Below, in pieces: positions 55,963-64,000 of a stretch of 64,000 bases of DNA (position 1 is its first letter; every line of letters begins with the position of its first letter). The DNA is from Deltaproteobacteria bacterium (lineage in GTDB: Bacteria; Desulfobacterota; Binatia; HRBIN30; JACQVA1). Position numbers and translations under genes: made by a program. The notes beneath the pieces were generated by a model. It was given only the letters and a program-made list of their open reading frames with translations, was not told the DNA's origin and did no database searches. The DNA lies in contig JACOST010000031.1 in the NCBI GenBank assembly GCA_016178705.1, forward strand, positions 62,001-126,000, given 5' to 3'.

Positions 55963-58428
55963 ATGACCACCGAAGCGGGCTCAGCATCGACACAGCGATC
56001 TACGCGGGCGGCCGTTCCGCCGCTGGTCGCGGTGGCGCTCGCCTTGATCATTGGACAACTGCTCGTCGGGCGGCAACTCTTGGCGCCGGGGTGGTTGCTG
56101 GCGCTCCTGAGCCTCATAGTGATCGCACTGGCGTTGTGGCGCCGCGGACGACTTGCCGCGTTGATGGTCGGAGCATTCGCGTGGGGCAATTGGTCTACGC
56201 AAGGGGTGCTCAATCCGTCATTTGATCGCGATCACATCACGCGGTGGTGCGATGGAGTGACGCGGGTGATTGAGGCGCGAGTGAGCGAAGATAGTAGCGC
56301 CGGGCCGCAAGGTGGGCGAGTGCGGCTGGACGTAGAGGGCTTGGAGAACGAAGGTGCGATGCGCGCCGTCCACGGTAGCGTGTTGCTGACCGTCCATGAT
56401 CTCGAACGACACTGGCTCGCGAGCGACCTGGTGCGCGTGCCCGTGCGGCTGCGCCGGCCGCGCAATTTTGGCAATCCGGGCGAGTTCGACTACGAAAGTT
56501 ACCTGGCAAGGCAGGGAATCTATGTGACCGCGTTCTTGAGTGATGACAGTGCGGTCGAGCTAATCGATCGGCAGCCGTCAGCCGGTTGGCTCACGCGCTG
56601 GCGCCGCGGGGTTGGCTCGCTGATTGACGAGCGTCTCGCTGGAGACGATCGTGCGCTGCTGCGCGCCTTGATCATTGGCGACACCGCGGGTTTGTCTCGA
56701 CCGTTGCAGCAGGAGTTCACGACTGCGGGTGTCAATCACGTTCTGTCGATCTCGGGTTTGCACGTCGGCATGGTGGCGACCGTCGGGTATGTGGTGTGGC
56801 GTTGGCTGCTGGCGCGCAGTCGCTGGCTGTTGTTGCGCGCGCACGTACCGAAGCTGGCGGTGGCCGCGTCGGTGATTCCGGTACTGCTCTATGCTGGCAT
56901 CGCGGGCAGCAGCACAGCGATGCTGCGGTCGCTGATCATGATTCTGGTCTTCCTCGGCGCTGTGCTGGTCGATCGTGAGCGGGACCTGGTTGTGAGCCTG
57001 GCAGCGGCCGCGTTGCTCATCGCAGTCCTGTGGCCAGGAGCGCCGCTCGACATCTCTTTTCAGCTCTCGTTCATGGCGGTGCTTAGTTTGGTGCTGGCGC
57101 TGGAGCGATTTTGGCCGTGGTGGCGCCAATGGGAGGAACGGCATCTGGTGCGGCTGCGACACGGGCCGATTCGGTTTGCACGGCCGGTCGCCGCCTATTT
57201 GGCCGTCTCCGGCGCCGCGTTTGTTGGCACCGCGCCATTGACCGCGTTTCACTTCAATCAGGTGTCCCTGGTCGCCCTATTGGCCAATGCGGTGGTGGTA
57301 CCGCTGATCGGTACGGCGGCGGTCGCGCTCGGGCTGACGGCGGCGCTCGTGTATCCGTTGTCGCGCGGCTTGGCCGGAGTGCTGGTGTGGTTAGCGTGGC
57401 CGTTTCTGTGGCTCGGGCGGCTTGGGGTGTGGGCGTTCGCCGCGATCCCGTACGCAGCGCTGCGCGTGGTGACGCCGACGGTGCTGGAACTGGGCATTGT
57501 CTATGGGGCGCTCTTCATCGTCGTACGTGCTCCCGGTCGGTGGCGCCGACTCGGAGTCTGCGCTGTCGCAATCGTCGGGGTGTGCGACGTGTTGTGGTGG
57601 TACGGCGCGCGCTATCATCGCACCGATTTGCAGGTCACCTTCCTCAGTGTGGGGCAGGGCGACAGTGCGGTGGTCGAGTGTCCTGGAGCCAGCGTGATGG
57701 TGATCGACGGCGGCGGCATGGGCAACGGCTCATTCGATGTCGGCGAACGCGTACTCGCGCCATTCCTGTGGAGTCGCAAAATCGCGCATGTCGACGCGCT
57801 GGTGATGAGTCACCCGCAGTGGGACCACTTCGGCGGCCTAACGTTCTTGGCAAGGCATTTCAGCCCGGGCGAATTCTGGTCGACGGGTGAAGTTGCAGCC
57901 GGTGGCGTGCGCTTTGCCGAATTGGAGCAGGCGCTGTCGGAGGCAAGTGTCCGCCCGGTGATAGCGGTTCCTGGAATGGAGTGGCCCTGTGGCGATGCGC
58001 GAGTTCGCGTGCTGGCTCCTGGGGACGGGGTCGCCTCGACGAATGATCGTTCGCTCGTGGTTCAGCTGCAGCGCGGGCCGACCAGATTGTTGTTTACTGG
58101 CGACATCGAGCACGGAGCCGAGGCGGCATTGATTGCGTCAGCCGACGGGCAACTGCAGAGCACCGTGCTGAAGGTTCCGCATCACGGCAGCGCGACGTCG
58201 AGTACGCCCGCCTTTGTCGCCGCGGTCGCGCCACGGCTGGCGGTCGTTTCGCTGGGGCTGGACAACCGATTCGGCTTTCCCGCTGTGCGAACTGAGGCGA
58301 CATATCGCACTGCCGGGGTGCCACTGCTCCGTACCGATCGCGATGGGGCAATCACCGTGCGCGTCGCGGTAAGTGGGGAGATGGTGGCTCGGACGCAGCA
58401 TTCGGCCGCCACCTCTAACGTACGTTGA
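55963..58428 (+). CDS. comEC: ComEC/Rec2-family DNA uptake channel
   Basis: An 821-residue inner-membrane protein carrying transforming DNA into the cytoplasm. It has an N-terminal membrane pair with an OB-like DUF4131 domain (GNPGEFDYESYLARQGIYVT), the Competence membrane domain (HVLSISGLHVGMVATVGYVV, then many helices) and a C-terminal metallo-beta-lactamase domain with LSVGQGDSAVV, SHPQWDHFGGL and VPHHGSATSS. It is complete. No other competence genes are in the window. It follows uvrC by 41 bases. Confidence 0.95.
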   Translation: MTTEAGSASTQRSTRAAVPPLVAVALALIIGQLLVGRQLLAPGWLLALLSLIVIALALWRRGRLAALMVGAFAWGNWSTQGVLNPSFDRDHITRWCDGVTRVIEARVSEDSSAGPQGGRVRLDVEGLENEGAMRAVHGSVLLTVHDLERHWLASDLVRVPVRLRRPRNFGNPGEFDYESYLARQGIYVTAFLSDDSAVELIDRQPSAGWLTRWRRGVGSLIDERLAGDDRALLRALIIGDTAGLSRPLQQEFTTAGVNHVLSISGLHVGMVATVGYVVWRWLLARSRWLLLRAHVPKLAVAASVIPVLLYAGIAGSSTAMLRSLIMILVFLGAVLVDRERDLVVSLAAAALLIAVLWPGAPLDISFQLSFMAVLSLVLALERFWPWWRQWEERHLVRLRHGPIRFARPVAAYLAVSGAAFVGTAPLTAFHFNQVSLVALLANAVVVPLIGTAAVALGLTAALVYPLSRGLAGVLVWLAWPFLWLGRLGVWAFAAIPYAALRVVTPTVLELGIVYGALFIVVRAPGRWRRLGVCAVAIVGVCDVLWWYGARYHRTDLQVTFLSVGQGDSAVVECPGASVMVIDGGGMGNGSFDVGERVLAPFLWSRKIAHVDALVMSHPQWDHFGGLTFLARHFSPGEFWSTGEVAAGGVRFAELEQALSEASVRPVIAVPGMEWPCGDARVRVLAPGDGVASTNDRSLVVQLQRGPTRLLFTGDIEHGAEAALIASADGQLQSTVLKVPHHGSATSSTPAFVAAVAPRLAVVSLGLDNRFGFPAVRTEATYRTAGVPLLRTDRDGAITVRVAVSGEMVARTQHSAATSNVR

Positions 58429-58506
58429 CAGCATGTGAACCGGGGTCTATGGTTTTTCCTCGGCGGGGCCAAGCGTCCTGCTTTTTTTTCAAGGGCGGCG
58501 GCGCGT

Positions 58507-59700
58507 ATGAATCCGAGCTTCAAGCAGATGATGAATGAGGTGGTGGCGTACGGGAGCTGCTGCGAATGTGGCTCGTGCGTACTGGTCTGTCCGCACAATG
58601 TCATCGACTACATCGACGGGAAACCGAAACAGGTTGCCAAAGCGACCGCCGCCTTCGACCACTGCGGTATCAGCGAGGGCATCGGTTGCGACGTGTGCGC
58701 GCAGGTGTGCCCGCGCTTGGGCGACCGCGAACACCACCTCACCGAGCGGGTCTTTGCCGATGAGTTGGCGGCGCAGGACACCTATTGGGGGGCATTCGGC
58801 GCGTACCGGCGCATCGTGGCGGCGCGTTCCAAGGACCCGGAAGTACTGGCGCGTTGCGAAGATGGCGGCGTGGTCACCACACTGCTCGCGTGGCTGCGGC
58901 GCAATGAGCGGATCGACGGGGCAATCGTCTCGGCAGTCGACAAGGACAAGCCCTGCCAACCGGTACCGAAGGTGGTCACTAGCGTCGAGGACATCATCGC
59001 CAGCGCCAGCTCTTGGTACACATACTGTCCCAACAACCTTGCGCTCGCCGATGCCGAGAAACTGGGTTTGACGAAAGTCGCGTTCGTGGGTGTTCCCTGT
59101 CAGATCACCCCGGTGCGCAAGATGCAGGCGACCGACGAATCGTACTTGAATAATGGCCGCAAGAAGGACAAGCACATCGAACGGCAGACCAAGTTTCTGA
59201 AGGGGTACGGGGCGCGGGTCGCGTTCAATATAGGCTTGCTGTGTAGCGAAGTGTTCAGCTTCGATGGCTTGATGATCGATACGATTCAAAACCAGATGGG
59301 GATCGCCCTCAGCGACATCCGGCAGTTCAACGTGAAGGGCAAAGTGCAGATCTTCAAGCACGACGGCACGCTGGTGGAAATGAATCTGCGCAAGTCGCAA
59401 GAGTACGCGCGCCCCGAGTGCCATCACTGTGCGGATTTTTCGGCGGAACTCGCCGACATCTCGTGCGGCGGCGTGGGCGCGAGCAACTGGACGATTACCA
59501 TCATCCGCAGCCGCACAGGCGAGGAAGTCTTCGATGCGGCGGTGCGCGACGGCGTGCTCGATGTCCAGCCGATCGAACAGTTCGAGAATTCGATGAAGGT
59601 GTTGCTGCGGCTCAATCGCAAGCAACGCGAGCGAGTACCCACCCCGCCAGGTCGCGCGGAGACTTTCGTGCGACCTGACGGATTTCGCAACCCTCACTAG
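58507..59700 (+). CDS. FrhB-family coenzyme F420 hydrogenase/dehydrogenase beta-subunit-like protein
   Basis: A 397-residue flavin/Fe-S protein. Two ferredoxin-like Cys clusters are near the N-terminus: CCECGSCVLVCPHN and CDVCAQVCPRLG. The FrhB core follows, with ARCEDGGVVTTLLAW, VAFVGVPCQITPVRKMQ and ARPECHHCADFSAELADISCG. FrhB proteins reduce F420 or similar acceptors with electrons from a partner subunit, which is not encoded next to it. The start is the ATG at 58507; an upstream GTG adds unlikely sequence. Confidence 0.9.
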   Translation: MNPSFKQMMNEVVAYGSCCECGSCVLVCPHNVIDYIDGKPKQVAKATAAFDHCGISEGIGCDVCAQVCPRLGDREHHLTERVFADELAAQDTYWGAFGAYRRIVAARSKDPEVLARCEDGGVVTTLLAWLRRNERIDGAIVSAVDKDKPCQPVPKVVTSVEDIIASASSWYTYCPNNLALADAEKLGLTKVAFVGVPCQITPVRKMQATDESYLNNGRKKDKHIERQTKFLKGYGARVAFNIGLLCSEVFSFDGLMIDTIQNQMGIALSDIRQFNVKGKVQIFKHDGTLVEMNLRKSQEYARPECHHCADFSAELADISCGGVGASNWTITIIRSRTGEEVFDAAVRDGVLDVQPIEQFENSMKVLLRLNRKQRERVPTPPGRAETFVRPDGFRNPH

Positions 59701-59718
59701 GCAGCACAGTTCAACCCT

Positions 59719-60876
59719 ATGGCATCTTCAGCGGCGTCCCAACGTGGCCCGATGGCCAGTCCAACCAAACTCACACAGTTTCCGCCTGAGTACTTTGAGC
59801 GACTGATCGAATCGTCACCTGACATCGTGGTGGCCACCGATCGTTCGGGTCTCGTCATGTTCTACAACGACGGAGCGGAGAAGAATCTCGGGTATACGGC
59901 AACCGAGATTCTCGGGCAGAATGTGTTGCGGCTCTATCCCTCCTACGAGGAAGCGCATCGCGTGATGATGGCCATGCGCAGCGGCGAGCACGGCGGGCCG
60001 GGCAAAGTGAAGAACTTTGAAACCATCTTCGTGAACCGCTGGGGCGAACACCTCCCCGTGGCGATCTCCGGCTCCATCTTGTGTAACGAGGACGGGATCG
60101 AAATTGGCTCGATCGGGTTTGCCAAAGACCTCCGTGAGATCCGCCGCAAGGATCGCCTCGCTACACTCGGAGAGGTGACGGTGGCGCTGTGCCACGAGAT
60201 CAACAGTCCGCTCGAGATCATTCTCAACCAGGCGCAGTTGCTGCGGCGCTTCGTGCGTGAAGTGGCGAACGACGAGCAGGCGGTGGTTGAGGAAGAGCGA
60301 CTCGAAGCGATTCGCCGTGAGATCGATCAGATCCAGGTCGTGATCAATCGGCTCGTCGAGATGGCCGGCGGCGGCGAGTACGATACGCGCGAGTATCTGG
60401 ACGGAAAGCAGATGACCGATTTGGGCGCCAAGCCCGCACCGGTGAGCGCGCAGCCCCTTGCCGGCTTGCGTATTCTGGTTGTCGACGACGATCTCGGCGT
60501 GTGTCGCTCGTTGCGCGACCTCCTGGTCGCGGAGGGTTGCAACGTGTTCACCGCTAACAACGGGCTCGAGGCGCTCAGCGTCATGGAGAGGGCGCCGGTC
60601 GATCTGGTCGTCACTGACGTGGTGATGCCCGACCTCGATGGCTACGATCTATTCATGGAGATCAAGCGGCGCGGGCAGACGCCAGTGATACTGATGACGG
60701 GCTACTACTACGATCGCGACCACGTGATTAAGCGCAGCCGCCTCGAAGGGTTGGAGAGCGTTTTGTTCAAGAAGCCAGTTGATCCGGAGCGCCTCAAGGT
60801 GGCGATTCTGGAGCGCTGTCGTCCGCAGCAGGTGGTCGCGCAGTCCGTCTCCGCGAAACCCGCTGAGAAGCCGTAG
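59719..60876 (+). CDS. PAS-HisKA-receiver protein lacking the ATPase domain
   Basis: A 385-residue soluble signalling protein. Residues 22-140 are a PAS domain (SSPDIVVATDRSGLVMFYND). Residues 145-215 carry a HisKA dimerisation helix with the H-box ALCHEINSPLE. There is no HATPase: a short linker leads straight to a receiver at about 250-365 (RILVVDDDLG, Asp in DLVVTDVVMPDLDGYD, Lys in LFKKPVD). It could only be phosphorylated by another kinase or act as a phosphotransfer hub. The HATPase loss appears clean and in frame. Confidence 0.85.
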   Translation: MASSAASQRGPMASPTKLTQFPPEYFERLIESSPDIVVATDRSGLVMFYNDGAEKNLGYTATEILGQNVLRLYPSYEEAHRVMMAMRSGEHGGPGKVKNFETIFVNRWGEHLPVAISGSILCNEDGIEIGSIGFAKDLREIRRKDRLATLGEVTVALCHEINSPLEIILNQAQLLRRFVREVANDEQAVVEEERLEAIRREIDQIQVVINRLVEMAGGGEYDTREYLDGKQMTDLGAKPAPVSAQPLAGLRILVVDDDLGVCRSLRDLLVAEGCNVFTANNGLEALSVMERAPVDLVVTDVVMPDLDGYDLFMEIKRRGQTPVILMTGYYYDRDHVIKRSRLEGLESVLFKKPVDPERLKVAILERCRPQQVVAQSVSAKPAEKP

Positions 60877-61279
60877 GCTCGGCGGTCGTGGGCCGCGCCG
60901 TGGCGGGCGCCGGGGTCTTGGTCGGCGCAGGTCGCACCCGCAGGGTCAGCGGCCCGTTCTCAGTGCTGAGTAGAACTTCCTGTGGGGTGATGCCGGCGAC
61001 GCGACCGAGCCCGGTCACTTCATCACCGACTCGGTACAACGCACTCACTCCGTTGGGATCTTCGATGGCGGCGTACGCGTTAGCCCCGCCAGAGGCTACC
61101 CCCGCGAGACGGAATCGTGGCGGCGACGATGGTGCAGACTGGGTTGCGGCTGTTGGCGGAACCGTCGCCGTCGGCAGGGGCTTGGGCGGCACCGATGGCG
61201 GTGGGGCGGGCTGCAGCAGCCACAGCGCGAGCGCTGCGGCCAGTGCGATGCCGAGCACTACGAGCGCGAGTCGAGCCAT
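60794..61279 (-). CDS. Type II secretion GspC/PulC-like HR-domain protein
   Basis: A 161-residue inner-membrane protein: one N-terminal helix (MARLALVVLGIALAAALALW), a Pro-rich linker and a small beta domain, FRLAGVASGGANAYAAIED ... VGDEVTGLGRVAGITPQEVL, the homology region of GspC/PilP-type proteins. The C-terminus is a disordered Pro/Thr/Arg tail. No PDZ domain and no other gsp genes are nearby, so it may belong to a split system. Its 3' end overlaps the preceding gene by 83 bases. Confidence 0.7.
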   Translation of the reverse strand: MARLALVVLGIALAAALALWLLQPAPPPSVPPKPLPTATVPPTAATQSAPSSPPRFRLAGVASGGANAYAAIEDPNGVSALYRVGDEVTGLGRVAGITPQEVLLSTENGPLTLRVRPAPTKTPAPATARPTTAEPTASQRVSRRRTARPPAADDSAPESPP

Positions 61280-61378
61280 GAGGGCTGCTCTTAGTGCCTT
61301 TGGTGGGAGAAGTCGACTTGCGCGTGTCGTGCACGGCTTGCGGGCGTTGGCGCACGTCAGTACAAGCGCAGCAGTGCG

Positions 61379-61897
61379 ATGAGTGACGAACCGGTTTCCA
61401 TGCGCGTGCTCAGCGCCGCAGCGCCCGTGTCGCGGCAGCGGCTCTGGCTGACTTTGCTCTGGTACTGGGGCACGGTGGCCGCTTGGATGGCGGTGATCTC
61501 GTTGCTGTCGACCGACGCGTTCTCTGCGACGAATACCAACCGCTATATCGATCCCCTCTTGCGCTGGCTGTTTCCGGGATGGGCGACCCCCGACATCTTG
61601 GCCGCGCACACGGCGGTGCGCAAAGTCGCACACTTCAGCGAATTCTTCGTGCTCGGCGGGCTGGTGTTCTGGGCTTCACGGCGTGGCCGCGTCGAGCAGT
61701 GGCGCGCAGGCTGGATGCTGCAGGCGCTCATCATCGCGGGTGGCTATGCTCTGCTCGACGAAGCGCATCAAGCGTTCGTGCCGAGCCGTACTCCGTCCCT
61801 CTCTGATAGCGGCGTCGACTTCTTCGGAGCGGTCGTCAGTCAACTCGCTGTCTACCGTCATCATCGGCGGCTGCGTCGGCGCGGCGTGATCGGCTAG
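61379..61897 (+). CDS. VanZ-family membrane protein
   Basis: A 172-residue inner-membrane protein with about four helices. The AVRKVAHFSEFFVLGGLVFW motif with His and Glu, and ALLDEAHQAFVPSRTPSLSD, are the VanZ signature. In enterococci VanZ affects teicoplanin resistance; in most bacteria its role is unknown. It is immediately upstream of rnhB. Confidence 0.9.
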   Translation: MSDEPVSMRVLSAAAPVSRQRLWLTLLWYWGTVAAWMAVISLLSTDAFSATNTNRYIDPLLRWLFPGWATPDILAAHTAVRKVAHFSEFFVLGGLVFWASRRGRVEQWRAGWMLQALIIAGGYALLDEAHQAFVPSRTPSLSDSGVDFFGAVVSQLAVYRHHRRLRRRGVIG

Positions 61898-61945
61898 TTG
61901 ACGACCGTGTGCGCCGGGTCGTATGAAGCGAGCGCGGAGGTGGTG

Positions 61946-62599
61946 GTGAATCGGCGGCGACAAGCGGCGCGAATGGGCGTGCTCCTACGACCCGAACGTG
62001 ATCTCTGGCAGCGCGGATATCAGCGCGTCGCGGGGGTGGATGAAGTGGGCGTCGGGCCCCTCGCCGGTCCGGTGGTGGCGGCGGCGGTCGTCTTCCCGGC
62101 TACCGCCCGCATTTGCGGCGTTGATGATTCGAAGATCGTTCGCCGGGCGGCGCGCGAACAACTGGTGGAAGCGATCTACGCACAAGCGACCGCGGTGGGA
62201 ATCGGCGTCGTGAGCGTCAAAGACATCGATCGGCTCAACATCTATCACGCCGCGCTCGAGGCCATGCGGCTTGCGATTCTTGCCCTTAGCGTGGAACCCG
62301 ATTACCTGCTGGTCGACGCCCGACGCGTTCCGGGAATCGACGTGCCGCAGTTGCCGTTGGTGAAGGGTGATGCGCGCAGCTTCTCCATCGCCGCCGCGTC
62401 GATCGTGGCGAAGGTGGCGCGCGATCGCATGATGGTGGAACTCGACGCGAGCTATCCTCACTACGGATTCGCGGTCAACATGGGATACGGCACCAAGGCC
62501 CACCTTGAGGCCATTGAGCGCTGCGGCCCGTGCCCCGTGCATCGGCGCTCCTTTGCTCCGGTGCGGCAGCCACGCCTTCCGAGACTTTTTGTGAGCTGA
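61946..62599 (+). CDS. rnhB: Ribonuclease HII (with altered GRG motif)
   Basis: RNase HII cuts RNA at ribonucleotides misincorporated in DNA. The 217-residue chain has the four acidic positions: Asp/Glu in AGVDEVGVG, Asp in LLVDARRVPG, and Asp in IVAKVARDRMM. The normally invariant GRG (GlyArgGly, which reads the ribose 2'-OH) is GVG here. The start is the GTG at 61946, five bases after GCGGAGG; the next choice is ATG 61973. The rest of the fold (AAASIVAKV, YPHYGFAVNMGYGTKAH) is normal. Confidence 0.9.
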   Translation: MNRRRQAARMGVLLRPERDLWQRGYQRVAGVDEVGVGPLAGPVVAAAVVFPATARICGVDDSKIVRRAAREQLVEAIYAQATAVGIGVVSVKDIDRLNIYHAALEAMRLAILALSVEPDYLLVDARRVPGIDVPQLPLVKGDARSFSIAAASIVAKVARDRMMVELDASYPHYGFAVNMGYGTKAHLEAIERCGPCPVHRRSFAPVRQPRLPRLFVS

Positions 62600-62649
62600 T
62601 TTGTCCCGTCGCCTTTCGCCGCGTGCCGGCGTAGGTATAATCCCCCCAA

Positions 62650-63792
62650 ATGGCTACCGACATCACCATGCCGAAGCTGACCGACACGATGGCCGAAGGC
62701 ACCATCGTACGCTGGCTCAAGCACGTCGGTGATCGTGTCGCGGCCGGAGACATCTTAGCCGAGGTTGAAACTGACAAGGCCGACATGGAACTGGAGGCGG
62801 AGCACTCCGGTGTTGTGACGGCGATCACCGTCAACGAAGGCGATACGGCTCCCGTCGGTGCAGTGATCGCGGTCCTGGGCGCGGAGAACGAGGGCGTCGC
62901 CGCGAGAGACGGCGGAGTGAGTAAGTCGGCGCCCCCGGCAAAGCCAGCCGCGCCCGTACCCCCACCGACTCCGCTGGCTCGACGTGCCGCGCAGGAGCGT
63001 AGTGTTGCGGTCCAGGCCATCGCTGGCAGCGGAGGTCACGGGCGCGTCGTCCGGCGTGACGTTGAGCCGATGCCACAAGCGGCACCGACAGTCGTGCCAG
63101 CGGCGCCAGCGGGTCGAGTGGCGCTTTCGAAGATGCGCCTCACCATCGCGAAGCGCATGGCCGAGGCGAAACGCGACGTGCCGCACTTTTACCTCACCGG
63201 TGAAGTCGAGATGGATGCCGCCATCGCGCTGCGAGCGTCGTTGGAAAAGACCGGGAAGATGCGCGAGCCGGTCACCGTGACTCATCTGCTGATCAAAGCG
63301 GTCGCCCTCGCGCTGCAGCGTCATCCGCGGGTCAACGCGGCCTGGGACAACGATGGCCTGCGGTTCTCCGAGGCGGTCAACATTGGAATCGCTACTGCCG
63401 TCGACGATGGCTTGCTCGTGCCCGTGTTGAAAGGGTGCGAGCGACTGTCCTTGGAGACGATCGCGGCCGCCGCCCGCGCGCTCAGCGGGAAGGCCCGCGG
63501 CGGCCGCTTCTCAGCCGACGAAATGTTGGGTGGTACGTTCACGATCTCCAACCTCGGGATGTTCGACGTCGAAGAGTTTTCCGCCGTGATCAATCCGCCA
63601 CAGGCCGCGATCTTGGCAGTCGGCACTGTAAAGGAGCGCGCGATTGCGCGCGCTGGCGCGCTGGTTGTCGCCAGAACGATGCGCGTGACGCTCTCCTGCG
63701 ATCATCGGGTGCTCAACGGCGTTGAGGGCGCGCAGTTTTTGCAAGAGTTGAAGCGGCTACTCGAAAATCCGGTAGCGCTGGTGATGGAGTAG
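62650..63792 (+). CDS. 2-oxoacid dehydrogenase E2 (lipoyl acyltransferase)
   Basis: A 380-residue E2 core protein. Residues 1-80 are a lipoyl domain with the modified Lys in VETDKADMELE. A Pro/Ala linker follows, then the E3-binding domain (LARRAAQERSVAVQAIAGSG), and the trimer-forming catalytic domain from about 155. The HxxxDG catalytic motif reads SCDHRVLNGVEGA, so its Asp is Asn. E1 and E3 genes are not adjacent; lipB follows by four bases, linking it to lipoylation. Pyruvate versus branched-chain specificity is not clear. Confidence 0.92.
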   Translation: MATDITMPKLTDTMAEGTIVRWLKHVGDRVAAGDILAEVETDKADMELEAEHSGVVTAITVNEGDTAPVGAVIAVLGAENEGVAARDGGVSKSAPPAKPAAPVPPPTPLARRAAQERSVAVQAIAGSGGHGRVVRRDVEPMPQAAPTVVPAAPAGRVALSKMRLTIAKRMAEAKRDVPHFYLTGEVEMDAAIALRASLEKTGKMREPVTVTHLLIKAVALALQRHPRVNAAWDNDGLRFSEAVNIGIATAVDDGLLVPVLKGCERLSLETIAAAARALSGKARGGRFSADEMLGGTFTISNLGMFDVEEFSAVINPPQAAILAVGTVKERAIARAGALVVARTMRVTLSCDHRVLNGVEGAQFLQELKRLLENPVALVME

Positions 63793-63795
63793 CGG

Positions 63796-64000
63796 ATGAC
63801 GCTGACCGTGCGGCAACTAGGTCGGATCGACTACGCCGAGGCACTTGCGCTGCAGGAAGAACTCGTCAGCGAGCGGATCGCCGATCGCGTCCCGGATCAG
63901 TTGTTACTGCTCGAACACAATCCCGTCTACACCCTCGGACGCGGCGCCGATGCCGCGGACCTGCGCGGTGCGGAGGTGCAGTTCGGTGTGCCGGCGTTCC
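63796..64000 (+). CDS. lipB: Octanoyltransferase LipB (5' part, runs off the window)
   Basis: The first 68 residues of LipB, which moves octanoyl from ACP to lipoyl domains. Seen are MTLTVRQLGRIDYAEALALQ and LLLLEHNPVYTLGRGADAAD, the usual substrate loop. It starts three bases after the E2 stop and probably serves that lipoyl domain. The catalytic Cys/Lys lie beyond the end. Confidence 0.93.
   Translation, partial: MTLTVRQLGRIDYAEALALQEELVSERIADRVPDQLLLLEHNPVYTLGRGADAADLRGAEVQFGVPAF

Noticed and set aside
58435-58506. GTG start 24 codons upstream of the FrhB-family gene
   Set aside because: The added residues are not like the family, which begins just before the CxxCxxC cluster, and no ribosome site supports the GTG.

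Overview
The window is a high-GC bacterial chromosome segment with short intergenic gaps. Many secreted proteins end in a paired Cys-flanked EF-hand/dockerin-like repeat. I associate that tail with Candidatus Binatia (Binatota / Desulfobacterota_B); the placement is inference and no rRNA is present to test it. The metabolic genes fit an aerobic heterotroph that degrades fatty-acid-like substrates: four acyl-CoA dehydrogenase loci (one a remnant), an SDR, an aldehyde dehydrogenase, an LLM/F420-type oxidoreductase and a TCA cluster.

Layout. 1-4240: a surface/secreted cluster of cohesin-like and dockerin-like proteins, one with a MYXO-CTERM-like tail, plus a subtilase with the same dockerin-like tail. 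4283-7619: fabF overlapping two ArsA/Get3-like ATPases that resemble the mycobacterial Rv3679-Rv3680 pair. 7782-11439 (minus): proA-nadD-rsfS and a fused LapA-LapB protein. 11555-13967: two acyl-CoA dehydrogenases. 13979-16978 (minus): SnoaL-like protein, GFA-family protein, and a WYL regulator followed by a cupin and a hydrolase, with a perfect inverted repeat as candidate operator. 17200-20377: a decayed patch (ACAD C-terminal remnant, methyltransferase fragment, frameshifted GIY-YIG gene) around a secreted beta-propeller. 20401-26284: AidB-like ACAD, SDR, ALDH, LLM oxidoreductase and truncated haemoglobin.

26350-34064 (minus) is one very large gene in ruins: zinc ribbons, class III nucleotide cyclase, ATPase, TPR and a chain of SnoaL/NTF2-like repeats. 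It is broken by two frameshifts, an internal deletion and two in-frame TAA codons. Its interdomain linkers are made of several different palindromic or heptameric intergenic repeats. This is the most unusual object in the window.

34111-37968 (minus): aldo/keto reductase, a membrane coiled-coil protein with an NTF2-like tail, and a response regulator. 38288-43678: mdh-sdhCAB-sucC, without sucD. 43913-46821: a lipoprotein, then a tight operon of metallopeptidase, unknown 90-aa protein, methyltransferase and PolB-like exonuclease. 46810-50366 (minus): degenerate receiver and an NtrB/NtrC-like two-component pair. 50551-55921: small membrane protein, cupredoxin, uvrB, response regulator, uvrC. 55963-64000: comEC, FrhB-family protein, PAS-HisKA-receiver protein, GspC-like protein, VanZ, rnhB, a lipoyl E2 and the start of lipB.

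No tRNA, rRNA, CRISPR array, complete insertion sequence or prophage was seen. Short palindromic and heptamer repeats of at least five kinds occupy many gaps, and one 132-bp element with terminal inverted repeats occurs twice.
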